Shown here piece after piece: positions 1-9,902 of a DNA stretch of 64,000 nt. This stretch comes from Gymnothorax reevesii. Its lineage: Eukaryota > Chordata > Actinopteri > Anguilliformes > Muraenidae. The notes beneath the pieces are model-generated. The model was not told the DNA's origin, made no database searches, and saw nothing but the letters and a program-made list of their open reading frames with translations. The stretch is from assembly GCA_029721435.1 (NCBI GenBank), contig CM056573.1, positions 193,253,103-193,317,102 on the forward strand. The letters are read 5' to 3'. Position 1 is the first letter of the stretch. Every line of letters starts with the position of its first letter. A program made the position numbers and the translations under genes.

Positions 1-3000
1 GCACATACACTGCTTTAAATCTTGGAACGCAGCCTCACTCTCAGCCGTCCAGACCACCTTGTTAGGGGCAGCCTTGCGAGTGAGGTCTGTCAAGGGAGCA
101 GCTCGGCCGGAGAAGTTAGGGATGAATCGCCTGTACCAGCCGACTAACCCCAGGAAGGATCTCACCCCTTTCTTGGTTGAGGGAGGCTGGCAGCTGCGGA
201 TAGCATCCACCTTGCTAACTTGGGGACGGATAGCGCCACCACCCAGAATGTAGCCCAGGTAGCACACCTCTGGCCTGGCGAGCTGGCATTTGCTGGCATT
301 CACCACCAGCCCTGCCTGACGGATCCGCTGAAAAACGTCGGCCAGATGTTGCAAATGCTGCTCCCAGGAGGAGCTATGGATGATGACATCATCAATGTAG
401 GCTGCGGCATAGTCCTCAGCTCCCCGCAACACCTCATCCATGAGGCGCTGGAAGCTGGCTGCGGCGCCGTGAAGACCAAATGGCATGACCCGGAACTGGA
501 ACAGGCCTGAAGGAGCACGGAAGGCCGTTAGTTCCTGTGCTCGGGGTGAGAGTGGTACTTGCCAGTACCCCTTACACAGGTCCAAAGTGCTAAGGTACTT
601 TGCCTTGCCCAATCGCTCCACCATCTCATCCACTCGTGGCATGGGGTAGGGGTCAAATGCAGAGATGCTGTTCAATTTTGTGAAGTCAATGCAGAAGCGG
701 AGCCCGCCTCCTTTTTTTGGCACAAGAACAACAGGACTGCACCACTCACTGCGTGAAGGCTCAATTATCCCCATGTCCAGCATGGCCTGCACCTCTTGCT
801 TCAGCGCGGGGATCAGTCGCGCTGGAACTCTGGTGGTGGTCTGCCGGATGGGGCCTGGAGACAAGAGCTGAATGTCATGGGTGATGACGTCGGTCCGCCC
901 TGGCTGGTCTCGGAACAGACCTCTAGGGATGATGTTGAGCAGGTCCTCCTGCTCTTTGGGTGTCAGATGGGAAACAGGTGGGTAGGGAGACTCACCACCA
1001 GCTGTTGGAAAGTACTGCTCAGCCAGCTCTTCCTCCTGCTCCACTATCTGTGCCCACAGCTGGTGTTGTATGGAGGATGGACGATCTGTCCACTCTTTCA
1101 GTAAGTTGACATGGTAGATTTGCTTGGGGCGACGTCTGTCTGGCATGGCGATTTCGTAGGTGACCTCGCTGGCCTTGCGAAGCACCTCGAAAGGGCCCTG
1201 CCACTTTGCCAACAGACTGCTCTCTGAAGATGGTAGCAGCAGCAACACCTTCTGTCCGGACTTGAAGGTACGGCTGCGTGCAGTCTGGTCATACCACGTC
1301 TTCTGTCGTGTCTGGGCCTTAGCCAGGTGTTTGTGGGCCATGGAGCTCAGCTGGTCCAGCTTTTCCCGCATCCTCAGGACATAGCTCGCGATGTTCACTG
1401 GCTGGTGAGGAGCGTCCCCCTCCCAGCTCTCACGGAGTAAGTCGAGTGGACCTCTCACCTCCCGCCCGTACAAGAGCTCGAAGGGAGAGAACCCAGTGGA
1501 TGCCTGCGGGACCTCTCTGTAGGAAAACAGTAGGAAAGGGAGCCACTGATCCCAGTCAGCTCCAGTGTCAGATACAAACTTCCGCAGCATAGCCTTCAGT
1601 GTTTGGTTGAATCTCTCAACCATACCGTCAGTCTGTGGATGATAGGGTGTGGTTCTAATGCCCCGGATCCCTAACAGGGAGTACACCTGCTCCAATGTTT
1701 TGCTGGTGAAGTTAGTGCCCTGATCTGTCAGGATTTCTTTAGGAATCCCCACCCGGGAGAAAAGTTGAATAAGACAATTTGCTATTTGCCTTGCCTTCGT
1801 GTTTCTGAGGGGGAATGCCTCGGGATAGCGTGTAGCATAGTCGCAGATGACCAGAATATAACGGTGGCCAGCCCTACTTCTTTCTAGGGGACCCACAACA
1901 TCCATGGCAATGCGACTAAATGGAACATCAATAATGGGTAGACTGACAAGGGGAGCCTTCAAACCTCTATTAAAGCGAGAAGAGAGTTGGCACTCTGGAC
2001 ATGACTTGCAGTATTCTATAATATCACGATGGAAACCAGGCCAATAAAACCTTTTCATAATTCTGTTCTCAGTCTTTTCCTTGCCTAGATGACCCGACCA
2101 AGGAATGCTATGACCAAGATACAAAACCTTAGCTCTGAGAGCCTCCGGAACAACCAACTGTTCTTTCTCCGAACTCACTCTGTACAGTTTCCCATTATGA
2201 AGAACAAAACACATTTCTCCCTCATTCATGGTTTCCCTAGCCTCATCTGGGGTCTTTACAGAAGAAAAGCAGGAGCTAAGGGTTGAGTCTGCCTGTTGTA
2301 AGTTGCCAAAATTTTCCACCAAGACTTCATTGCCCTCTAATGGTGGAAAGGATAGACTCTCCTGTAAAGCAGTACCAGCAACTTTAGCTCTGCGCTTTTC
2401 TGCTCTTGTCTTCTTTGGTCTGCCACCCTGGCAACCAAACGCAAGCTCAGACCAATCAGTGTCAGGGATCTCCCTAGCCTGTGCTCTAGTTACTACACAA
2501 CCAGTCGCTGTGTTAACACTCTGCAGTAGCTCAGTAAGAACTGGAACATCTTGCCCTAAAATAACTGGATATGGGCATTTATCCAACAGTCCAACCGTTA
2601 ACAAGTACTTTTGGCCATTAATGTCAATGGGGAGCTCAGTAGTCTGATGCTCAGACTCATCACCATGGATGCAGCAGACCCTAACTTTACCTACTGGCTG
2701 ATAGCTGGACTTCAAACAGGACTTGAGAACAAACGATTGACTACTGCCCGAGTCAACTAGAGCCTGCAAAGTCTTTCCTCCTACCTTGACAGAGATAGTT
2801 ACATCAGCTGGGGTGAATGGCAAGTGATTACTGCGGCCAGGAAAATAACACAGCCGGGAGTCAGTAGCTTTAACAGGGCAGTTGGGCCTAATGTGACCAT
2901 ACTGACCACACCCATGACAGATAGGGACCTTGGATGTACTAGATGGAGTGGGCTTCTCACTAAGGCTAATGGGGCTGTTAGAGGCTTTAAACACACGACC

Positions 3001-4077
3001 ACCACCACCCACAGACTTACCGGTAGATGTCTTCCCTGGGTCCTGCTGGATTGTTTGATGGTGTCTTCTCCAGGAGTCCTGTGGACCCAGCTGGTAGCTG
3101 CGCTTGGACTGTCTAGCTGCCACAAAGGTCTCGACTAGGTCTGCTGCTTCGGTCGAGGAGCGTGGGGTGTGTTCCCTCACCCACACCTGTAGCTCGTGGT
3201 TCAGCATCCCGAGGAACTGTTCCAGAACAATCAGGTCACAGATCTCGTCCTTAGTCTTATTTTCAGGATCCAGCCATTTCTCCAGGAGGTCCTTGAGTCG
3301 GGCATGAAGCTCTTTTGCTGTTTCGCCCTCCAGGATGGATTTGGAGCGGAAACGTTGGCGGTAGGTCTCCGCACTGATCTCGAATTTCCGAAGAATGGCT
3401 TGCTTCACTTTGCTGTATTTATGGCTGTCTTCGGCATCCATTGCCACATAGGCAGCCCTAGCCTTCCCCTTCAATAAGGGGACAAGGTACAGTGCCCAGG
3501 TGTCAAAGGGACACTGACTGGCAGCTGCCAGCCTCTCAAACGTCGTCAAATAGTGCTCAATGTCCTCGTCTTCCTCATACGGGGCCATCCTTGGTGGTTT
3601 CCACCCCTGGGGGAGGTTGGGAGATGTGATCAGGCCAAGAGCAGTGGAGTTGAAGGAGCTCTGAAGTCTGGGCGCTGGGTCTTGAACTGGACCTTGACAT
3701 GAATGTGGAGTGAGCACAGGAGGGCTTTGATGGTGTAGGTCTTGAACTGAAGAGGGTTGGGGATTGGGCGGGTTGCTCCAATGCAGGTCAGGAAGTGGCT
3801 GACTTGCCGCCTGTCCTGGAGCTGGCTCACCCCTCACTAGCCTCTGTAGTTGTTGGAACTGGTGCTCCATGGCCTTCCATCTCCGGTCCTGCCGCTGTGC
3901 CTCAGCTTCCAACTGGTCCTGCTGGCGTCGTTGTGACTCCACCACTGACCTCATGATACGCTCCAAACGGTCCGTCCGGTCCTCCTCTATTGGCGTGGGA
4001 GGCCTGGCTGCTGCAGCTGACTTTGGCCTTGCCCCGCTGTCTTTAGGGGGCGCCGCACCTCCACTTCTCGTCTCCAT
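1..4077 (-). CDS. Gag-Pol polyprotein (gag, protease, integrase, RT), partial at the window edge
   Basis: The frame starting METRSGG at 4077 stays open for 1,359 codons to base 1, read by hand. Domains in order: Gag with a Glu/Arg/Gln-rich, probably coiled-coil N-terminus; a CCHC knuckle (CHGCGQYGHIRPNC, about 2917-2875); an aspartic protease with DSG near 2754-2746; an integrase HHCC zinc domain (about 2115-1988); the integrase D,D,E core (D in IAMDVVGPL near 1900, D in LTDQGTNF near 1720, E in the TDGMVERF stretch near 1620); a GPF motif (KWQGPFEVL, about 1206-1180); and RT with an intact YIDD box (400-381). The frame is cut just after the RT thumb, as RNase H should begin. Gag and Pol share one frame, so no frameshift signal is needed to join them. 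The knuckle implies RNA packaging and the rest implies reverse transcription and integration. No inactivating change was seen in the visible part. Confidence 0.85.
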   Translation of the reverse strand, partial: METRSGGAAPPKDSGARPKSAAAARPPTPIEEDRTDRLERIMRSVVESQRRQQDQLEAEAQRQDRRWKAMEHQFQQLQRLVRGEPAPGQAASQPLPDLHWSNPPNPQPSSVQDLHHQSPPVLTPHSCQGPVQDPAPRLQSSFNSTALGLITSPNLPQGWKPPRMAPYEEDEDIEHYLTTFERLAAASQCPFDTWALYLVPLLKGKARAAYVAMDAEDSHKYSKVKQAILRKFEISAETYRQRFRSKSILEGETAKELHARLKDLLEKWLDPENKTKDEICDLIVLEQFLGMLNHELQVWVREHTPRSSTEAADLVETFVAARQSKRSYQLGPQDSWRRHHQTIQQDPGKTSTGKSVGGGGRVFKASNSPISLSEKPTPSSTSKVPICHGCGQYGHIRPNCPVKATDSRLCYFPGRSNHLPFTPADVTISVKVGGKTLQALVDSGSSQSFVLKSCLKSSYQPVGKVRVCCIHGDESEHQTTELPIDINGQKYLLTVGLLDKCPYPVILGQDVPVLTELLQSVNTATGCVVTRAQAREIPDTDWSELAFGCQGGRPKKTRAEKRRAKVAGTALQESLSFPPLEGNEVLVENFGNLQQADSTLSSCFSSVKTPDEARETMNEGEMCFVLHNGKLYRVSSEKEQLVVPEALRAKVLYLGHSIPWSGHLGKEKTENRIMKRFYWPGFHRDIIEYCKSCPECQLSSRFNRGLKAPLVSLPIIDVPFSRIAMDVVGPLERSRAGHRYILVICDYATRYPEAFPLRNTKARQIANCLIQLFSRVGIPKEILTDQGTNFTSKTLEQVYSLLGIRGIRTTPYHPQTDGMVERFNQTLKAMLRKFVSDTGADWDQWLPFLLFSYREVPQASTGFSPFELLYGREVRGPLDLLRESWEGDAPHQPVNIASYVLRMREKLDQLSSMAHKHLAKAQTRQKTWYDQTARSRTFKSGQKVLLLLPSSESSLLAKWQGPFEVLRKASEVTYEIAMPDRRRPKQIYHVNLLKEWTDRPSSIQHQLWAQIVEQEEELAEQYFPTAGGESPYPPVSHLTPKEQEDLLNIIPRGLFRDQPGRTDVITHDIQLLSPGPIRQTTTRVPARLIPALKQEVQAMLDMGIIEPSRSEWCSPVVLVPKKGGGLRFCIDFTKLNSISAFDPYPMPRVDEMVERLGKAKYLSTLDLCKGYWQVPLSPRAQELTAFRAPSGLFQFRVMPFGLHGAAASFQRLMDEVLRGAEDYAAAYIDDVIIHSSSWEQHLQHLADVFQRIRQAGLVVNASKCQLARPEVCYLGYILGGGAIRPQVSKVDAIRSCQPPSTKKGVRSFLGLVGWYRRFIPNFSGRAAPLTDLTRKAAPNKVVWTAESEAAFQDLKQCMC

Positions 4078-4132
4078 GTACACACTGAGAGTTGCTCGTG
4101 GTCACCGGTTTCCCTTCGTCGCTGCCACCAAA

Positions 4133-5178
4133 TGTTAAGGGTAGACGTGTCGATGCGGACTGAGCTAGATGAACAAAACTCTCAGGGCAATGGAGAACAG
4201 GTAAAGGTGCGAAAATTTTATTTTTTTATTAGGCCCTAAAGGCATAATAATAATTAAAGAGGGAAAAAAAGGAAAAAAAACACTTTTCAATAAAAAAAAA
4301 TAAAAATTGACATGTGAATCAAAAAAAAAAAAAAAAAAAAAAAGAATAATAATTCTAAATAGACTTTCAAACTTGACTATTTCCACTAGTCAATATAGAG
4401 AACCAACAGACTTACGCCTGCTCTAGCCTCGCTCTCTCCAGGAGACTGAATCATGAACACTTTAGTAGAATGTGAGCACACCCCTGAAATTGGAGCATAC
4501 CAATACATACTAGAGAAACAGGGGCGTCTCCGGTAAACCCTCCATCGCAAATGCTTAAATAGCCATAAAACACCGGCTAAACGGCTGGAAAAAAATACGG
4601 AAACGCATTACGTGCATCATTGCTAAAAGGAAGCTAAACCACAGAGTTTATAAAACAGCAAAGAAAACAGCAAAGAAATTAATCGGATAACAAGTTCCCT
4701 TTCGGATAACCCGGAAGTGCCCGTATTGACTTAAAATGCGGAACTAGAAGCCGGTCAATCTCTTTACCAAAGAAAACAAGACGCCGGTGAGACGAACATT
4801 ATGCCAGGTGCTAATTTTTGGTAATGCTTTAAACTAAATAAACGGAACAGTTAAGAGACTAGACATTGTAATGTATGCTTATTTTAACAAAGGAAACGAT
4901 GGCTTAAAACAAATGTTTTTAAACTGCTAAATGGTGTAATGACATGACAATAGTGCTAGCAAAATCCCCCGTTGCATTCGATGTGACAGAGCTCTTTGAA
5001 ACAACGGGAATAACAGGACGATGTATGATGAATGACATGGGTTAACCAAACATTTTAAACTACAAGATAGTGAACATCAACAGACATGAAAACATCCTTA
5101 GACAAACAGTTACATACATTGGTTTGTTAATGAAGGCAATGCGTCGCTGCTGTGACGGACGCTATGCGCCCCGTCACA
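4133..5178 (-). repeat. 5' LTR of the left-edge gypsy element
   Basis: On the minus strand this runs from TGTGACGGGG (5178) to CCCTTAACA (4133), about 1,046 bp with TG...CA ends. The right boundary is well fixed because gag sequence of the next element resumes at 5179. Just inside the element (minus strand after 4133) lies TTTGGTGGCAGCGACG, a candidate primer-binding site matching a tRNA 3' end of the form CGCTGCCACCA; I did not identify the tRNA. The LTR holds A-rich runs near 4260-4340. The matching 3' LTR is outside the window, so the left boundary is inferred from the TAACA terminus only. Confidence 0.65.
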
Positions 5179-6614
5179 AGGTCAAGGATGATTTCAACTC
5201 ACTAAAAGAGATGGTGTTAGTTGAAGAATTCAAGAACTGTGTTAAGGATGATGTTAAGACCTACCTTAATGAGAAGCAAGCACTGAACTTGCAATCAGCT
5301 GCCAAATTTGCAGATGAATATGTTCTCACTCATAAGTCCAAATTTCAGTCTAGCAGTAACAATAAATGGTCCCAATTTCAGAAAAAGGGTTACGGTGATA
5401 CCCAAGATTCCTCACCCAAAGACAAATCTGGTGATGGTGCTCAGAAATCCAGTAACAGGTCTGATCAAAGTGTGAAAGCTGACAGTGACAAAAGTGGTCT
5501 AGTTTGCAGTTATTGCAAGAAATCTGGTCATGTTACAACTAACTGTTGGTTCCTTAAAGCTAAGAAAGAAAAAGAAAAGGATACCAAACCAAATGCCTTT
5601 GTGAAAACAAGGTTAGAAACCCCTGTAGTAGATAACCAATCTGCTAAATTGCCTGCTTCTTGTAGGGCTAAAAAGCCTAATACAGCTGACTTTGTGAGGG
5701 AGGAATTTCTTCCATTTGTGTCAGAGGGATTTGTGGCTCTGAATGAGCATACTACTCCTGTCCCCATATATATCCTAAGGGATACCGGAGCTTCTCAGTC
5801 ACTTTTGTTGATGGACTCCTTGGAGTTACGTGATGAGACCGCTTCAGGGGATTTCATACTTGTACAAGGTATTGAAGGGAGGACTGTATCTGTACCCCTG
5901 CGCTCTGTATTCTTGAAGTCAGATTTAGTTACAGGACAGGTAAAGGTGGGACTTATGTCAAGTCTACCTATAAAGGGTGTTTCTCTGTTGCTAGGCAATG
6001 ACCTGGCTGGGGGCAAAGTAGTTCCCCCTGTACATCTTACTTCACAGCCGAGCACTGAAGATGGGGATGAGGACCCATCTCTGTATCCTTCTTGCGCAGT
6101 GACTCGTGCTATGGCCAAGAAGGCTAAAGAAGATGATGTTGTGGTGCCGTCCAGTACATTGAATAGTCAGGACTCAGGTGGTTCGCCTCATGACTCTGAT
6201 TGGCCTACTATGGTTTCTCCGTTTGAGGACTTAGCAGATACTTTTATCAGTTCTCTATTCAGCCAGCCGGATGGGTCTGGTGATTCTGATGTGTCTGGAG
6301 ACTTGTCTCTGTCCAGAAAGCGGTTGATTGAGGAGCAAACTAATGATCCTGAAATTTGTGTACTAAAGAGGAGAGCCCTTCCTGATAAAGAAATAGACGC
6401 AGTTCCAGTTGGGTATTATCTCAAGGATGGTGTGTTGATGCGGAAGTGGCGCCCTCCTGATATCCCTGCCAATGCAGATTGGGCAGTGGTCAGGCAAATT
6501 GTTGTTCCGAAGGTCTATAGGAATGAGATCTTAACAATGGCTCATAGTTTACCTTTAGGAGGTCATCTTGGTGTTAACAAGACTGTTGATAAGATCATGA
6601 AACACTTCTTTTAG
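5070..6614 (+). CDS. Gag-protease-integrase N-terminus of element 2, ended by a nonsense codon
   Basis: Element-derived coding begins at 5179; the ATG at 5070 lies in the neighbouring LTR and is not a true Gag start. The frame shows the end of Gag, a CCHC knuckle (CSYCKKSGHVTTNC, 5508-5549), a retropepsin-like DTGA box beginning at 5781, and an integrase zinc domain beginning GGHLGVNKT (about 6561). At 6612-6614 a TAG replaces the TGG (Trp) found in the sister copy at 12.8 kb, just before PGLRKDV. The remaining integrase, RT and RNase H continue in the same frame to 9110, so this is one nonsense change in an otherwise continuous polyprotein. Readthrough cannot be excluded, but the sister copy argues for simple decay. 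Confidence 0.8.
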   Translation: MNINRHENILRQTVTYIGLLMKAMRRCCDGRYAPRHKVKDDFNSLKEMVLVEEFKNCVKDDVKTYLNEKQALNLQSAAKFADEYVLTHKSKFQSSSNNKWSQFQKKGYGDTQDSSPKDKSGDGAQKSSNRSDQSVKADSDKSGLVCSYCKKSGHVTTNCWFLKAKKEKEKDTKPNAFVKTRLETPVVDNQSAKLPASCRAKKPNTADFVREEFLPFVSEGFVALNEHTTPVPIYILRDTGASQSLLLMDSLELRDETASGDFILVQGIEGRTVSVPLRSVFLKSDLVTGQVKVGLMSSLPIKGVSLLLGNDLAGGKVVPPVHLTSQPSTEDGDEDPSLYPSCAVTRAMAKKAKEDDVVVPSSTLNSQDSGGSPHDSDWPTMVSPFEDLADTFISSLFSQPDGSGDSDVSGDLSLSRKRLIEEQTNDPEICVLKRRALPDKEIDAVPVGYYLKDGVLMRKWRPPDIPANADWAVVRQIVVPKVYRNEILTMAHSLPLGGHLGVNKTVDKIMKHFF

Positions 6615-9110
6615 CCTGGGCTTCGGAAAGACGTTTCCAACTTTTGCAAAACCTGTCACACTTGTCAGGTAGTTGGAAAACACCAGTTAGACCCACCTGT
6701 AGCTCCATTGCAGCCTATCCCAGCATTTGGGGAGCCATTCTCTAGGGTCATTGTTGATTGCGTTGGTCCATTACCCAAGACTAGATCTGGAAATCAGTAC
6801 TTGTTGACAATCATGTGTGCATCTACCAGATTCCCCGAAGCCATACCTCTACGTAACATCAAGGCAACTGCAATCTCGAAGGCTTTGAAAAAGTTCTTCA
6901 CGTTGTTTGGTCTTCCCAGGGAAATTCAGTCAGACCAAGGTAGCAATTTCACTTCAGGATTGTTTCAGCAGGTTGTGTATGAACTAGGTGCAAAACAGAT
7001 TCTTTCTAGTGCCTATCATCCAGAAAGTCAGGGTGCCTTAGAGCGGTTTCATTCCACTCTCAAGACAATGATGAGGACTTATTGTTATGACCATGAGAAA
7101 GACTGGGATGAAGGGGTTCATTTGCTGCTGTTTGCAGCTAGAGAAGCAGTGCAGGAGTCTACTGGATTCAGTCCATTTGAGCTAGTGTTTGGTCATGAAG
7201 TGAGAGGACCTTTGCTATTATTGAGTGAACAATGGCAAGAGAAAGAGCCGCATATCAGTCTGTTAGACTATGTTGGCAAGTTCAAGGAAAGATTGCGTGC
7301 AGCTTGTGACCTTGCCAAAGAGAACTTGAAATCAAGTCAGGGAAAAATGAAAACTTGGTATGATCATAAGGCTAGAAGCCGTGAGTTTAAACCAGGTGAA
7401 AAGGTCCTTGTGTTGTTTCCCTTGCAGTCCAATCCATTGCAGGCTAGATTTCATGGTCCTTATGAAATTCTGACAAAACTCAATGATCTCAATTACATTG
7501 TGAAGACTCCAGATAGGAGAAAACCAAAACAATTGTGTCATATTAACATGCTAAAGCCTTATCATGACAGAAATGCTAGGGTTGCAGCTGTCACTTCAGA
7601 TTCTCCAATGGTCGAAACGTGTGAAGATGAGGGGGAGTTTCAAGATGATGAACCAAGAATTAAAGCTGAAGTTCTTTCATGTAAATTGTCAAACACTGAA
7701 GTGTTGCAAAATCTTGATGTAAAACTCCAGCACTTAGAACCCTCACAGAGAGATCAGTTTGAAAGGTTGATCAAGAAATATGAGGATTTGTTTCCTGATG
7801 TTCCAAAGAGAGTTACTATAGCCTCTCATGATGTAGATGTTGGTGATGCCAAACCAATAAAACAGCATCCATACCGGATGAATCCTGAAAAGAGAAAGAT
7901 TGCTGAGAAAGAGGTTGAGTACATGTTAAAACATGATATTATCAGACCCTCCAACTCCGATTGGAGTTCACCCTGTGTGCTAGTTCCAAAACCTGATGGA
8001 AGTACTAGATTCTGTACAGATTATCGCAAAGTCAATGCTGTAACTAGAACTGATGTGTTTCCAATACCTAGGATTGATGATTGTATTGATAGTGTAGGGC
8101 AAGCAAAGTTTCTGACCAAGATTGATTTATTGAAGGGTTATTGGTGTGTGCCTTTAACTGAGAGGGCCAAGAGCATCTCTGCTTTTGCCACACCATCTGG
8201 ATTGTACCAGTATGAAGTCCTACCCTTTGGCATGAAAAATGCCCCAGCCACGTTCCAAAGGATGATACAGTCTACAATCGCCGGATTGCCACACACGGGT
8301 GCATACATCGATGACCTGATCACATGGAGTGACTCCTGGGAAGAACATCTAAAAGATGTAGAGACGTTGTTCCAGCGCCTGACCCAGGCTAACCTGACTG
8401 TTAACCTGAGCAAGAGTGACTTTGGTTGTGCTACTGTCACCTATCTTGGCTACGTCATAGGCCAGGGTAAGGTGGCACCCATAAATGCTAAAGTCCAAGC
8501 CATCATGGACTTTCCAGTTCCTGACAACAAAAAAGCTTTGCGCCGCTTCCTTGGAATGATCGGGTACTACCGCAAGTTCTGCAAGAACTTTGCTGAGATT
8601 GCTCTCAGTCTAACTGACCAACTGAAGAAAGGCGTAAAGTTCACCTGGGATGATGCATGCCAGAGAGCCTTCGATCACCTGAAGTCTCTGCTGTGTCACT
8701 TCCCCGTGCTCAAATCTCCTGACTTCAACAAACCGTTCTCCATCGCGGTCGATGCTAGCGACCAAGCTTGTGGATCTGTGCTCCTACAGAGAAGTGACTC
8801 TGATGACATTGAGCATCCCGTGGCATACTTCTCCAGGAAGTTCAATCGCCACCAAAGGAACTATTCCACAATAGAGAAGGAACTGTTGGCTCTGGTCCTT
8901 TCTTTACAACACTTTGAGGTTTATGTTTGTACAGGACAAAAGCCAATGATTGTGTACACTGACCACAATCCGTTAATGTTTTTGAGTAAGATGAAAAACA
9001 AGAATCGGAGATTGTTGAATTGGAGTTTGATTTTACAGGAGTTTGACTTGGAAATTAAGCATGTGAAGGGTACAGACAATGTAATTGCTGATTGCTTATC
9101 CCGTGTTTGA
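6615..9110 (+). CDS. Integrase-reverse transcriptase-RNase H of element 2
   Basis: This is the same frame as the upstream gag-protease part, resuming after the TAG at 6612-6614; the first ATG is at 6708. It encodes the rest of the integrase zinc domain (C-x2-C near 6650-6666), the D,D,E core (D in IVDCVGPL near 6750, D in QSDQGSNF near 6933, E in ESQGALERF near 7040), a GPY motif (RFHGPYEIL, about 7447), then RT with LPFGMKNAP and an intact YIDD box (about 8304-8315), and a C-terminal RNase H (FSIAVDASDQ near 8740, YTDHNPL near 8957) ending VIADCLSRV. Integrase thus precedes RT. Apart from the upstream stop, all catalytic boxes look intact. Confidence 0.85.
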   Translation, partial: PGLRKDVSNFCKTCHTCQVVGKHQLDPPVAPLQPIPAFGEPFSRVIVDCVGPLPKTRSGNQYLLTIMCASTRFPEAIPLRNIKATAISKALKKFFTLFGLPREIQSDQGSNFTSGLFQQVVYELGAKQILSSAYHPESQGALERFHSTLKTMMRTYCYDHEKDWDEGVHLLLFAAREAVQESTGFSPFELVFGHEVRGPLLLLSEQWQEKEPHISLLDYVGKFKERLRAACDLAKENLKSSQGKMKTWYDHKARSREFKPGEKVLVLFPLQSNPLQARFHGPYEILTKLNDLNYIVKTPDRRKPKQLCHINMLKPYHDRNARVAAVTSDSPMVETCEDEGEFQDDEPRIKAEVLSCKLSNTEVLQNLDVKLQHLEPSQRDQFERLIKKYEDLFPDVPKRVTIASHDVDVGDAKPIKQHPYRMNPEKRKIAEKEVEYMLKHDIIRPSNSDWSSPCVLVPKPDGSTRFCTDYRKVNAVTRTDVFPIPRIDDCIDSVGQAKFLTKIDLLKGYWCVPLTERAKSISAFATPSGLYQYEVLPFGMKNAPATFQRMIQSTIAGLPHTGAYIDDLITWSDSWEEHLKDVETLFQRLTQANLTVNLSKSDFGCATVTYLGYVIGQGKVAPINAKVQAIMDFPVPDNKKALRRFLGMIGYYRKFCKNFAEIALSLTDQLKKGVKFTWDDACQRAFDHLKSLLCHFPVLKSPDFNKPFSIAVDASDQACGSVLLQRSDSDDIEHPVAYFSRKFNRHQRNYSTIEKELLALVLSLQHFEVYVCTGQKPMIVYTDHNPLMFLSKMKNKNRRLLNWSLILQEFDLEIKHVKGTDNVIADCLSRV

Positions 9111-9243
9111 ATGTGTATATATATATCATGTGTTTGAATATTGTATGATATGTATATATAGACAAGTGTTCACTTAACCATTTTGTATTGAAAAGAAAAA
9201 TTTTGCCTTTATGAGTCAAAATTTTTCCCTTTTGGAATGGAGG

Positions 9244-9741
9244 TGTAATGTGAATATAGGCCACTAGATGGCAGTATTTACCTTTTTTTTTGTTAAGCTC
9301 AGACTGGAGTCATGTTTAGACATGTCCTGGACATGTCTGGGGCAAGTCTCAGAAAATTAAAAAAAAAGAGGTCTAAATGTGGGTGGGGTCTGCAAAAGAG
9401 TATATAAGGAAAAGAATTGAGACAGTAAAGTAGTAGGAGAAATTGCAAGAAGATGACCAGACCTGCCATTCTGTTCAAGACCTGTGACGTTTCTTTTGTG
9501 GATTTCTTTGCCTGTGTTTGAGCATTTTCTTCATCCAGGACATCACCAAGCCACCCCACCAAAAAGGGACTGTAATTATTTCTGTTTTTTCTTATTTATC
9601 AATCTTGGTCTTTAGTTGTAGGTTGTTATTAGTCTTTGTCTTTGTTAAAAATTAAATGTGTTTTAGTTGTTAAAACTGTGTTTGTCATCCTTTGCTGTTG
9701 CTGTTGTGTTATAAATGTAATAACAAATTGGGGCCATAACA
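9244..9741 (+). repeat. 3' LTR of element 2
   Basis: The LTR starts TGTAATGTGAATATAGG directly after a purine-rich tract and ends GGGGCCATAACA, 498 bp. It is closely similar to the two LTRs of element 3 (9903-10398 and 15874-16365) and, in reverse, to the solo LTR at 15088-15575. A TATATAAGG promoter-like box lies near 9403-9411, and a CTG-rich stretch lies near the end. Confidence 0.85.
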
Positions 9742-9902
9742 GTATTAAGATCAGAAGAACTCCATTCTGAAGTGTTGCTGTCTTCATTTAGTCCATCTTT
9801 ACCCTGACACAATAACAGGATGGTAGCTACAGCGTGTTTCCCCAACTGGGATCAATGTATAAGTCTCAAAAAGTATGAAACCGCGCCAGTTCCACTTTCC
9901 GC
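9742..9902. other. Short spacer between two gypsy elements
   Basis: These 161 bp of unique-looking sequence separate the 3' LTR of element 2 from the 5' LTR of element 3. No coding or repeat signal was seen. The last four bases (CCGC, 9899-9902) form the left target duplication of element 3. Confidence 0.6.

Larger units (their letters stand above)
1..5178 (-). mobile_element. Ty3/gypsy LTR retrotransposon, Gmr1-like order, cut by the left window edge
   Basis: The element reads right to left: 5' LTR 5178-4133, a short leader, then a single gag-pol frame from 4077 to the window edge. Pol order is protease, integrase, then reverse transcriptase, the arrangement known for Gmr1-like deuterostome Ty3/gypsy elements. 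Right of the LTR the sequence continues (5179 on) exactly as the gag of a second element, AGGTCAAGG also being present at the same gag site of the copy at 11.36 kb. This element is therefore inferred to be inserted in that gag. Its RNase H end, PPT and 3' LTR should lie left of the window. The open frame suggests a young insertion. Confidence 0.85.
5179..9741 (+). mobile_element. Gmr1-like Ty3/gypsy element, 5' part lost, 3' LTR present
   Basis: Gag-pol sequence from 5179 to 9110 is followed by an AT-rich spacer, a purine-rich tract (GGAATGGAGG, about 9234-9243) and a 3' LTR. The element is closely similar along its length to the one at 9903-16365. Its 5' LTR, leader and gag start are missing because the left-edge element sits in its gag; they may lie beyond the window. 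Downstream of the LTR is GTATT. No partner target duplication can be checked. Confidence 0.85.

Noticed and set aside
59..1384. Plus-strand ORFs in the left-edge region (for example 796-1104, 1160-1384)
   Set aside because: They are antisense to the open gag-pol frame read from 4077 to 1 and show no domain of their own.
5528..6118. Minus-strand ORFs inside element 2, repeated at 11718-12345
   Set aside because: They recur only because the underlying gag-pol sequence recurs; they are antisense shadows.
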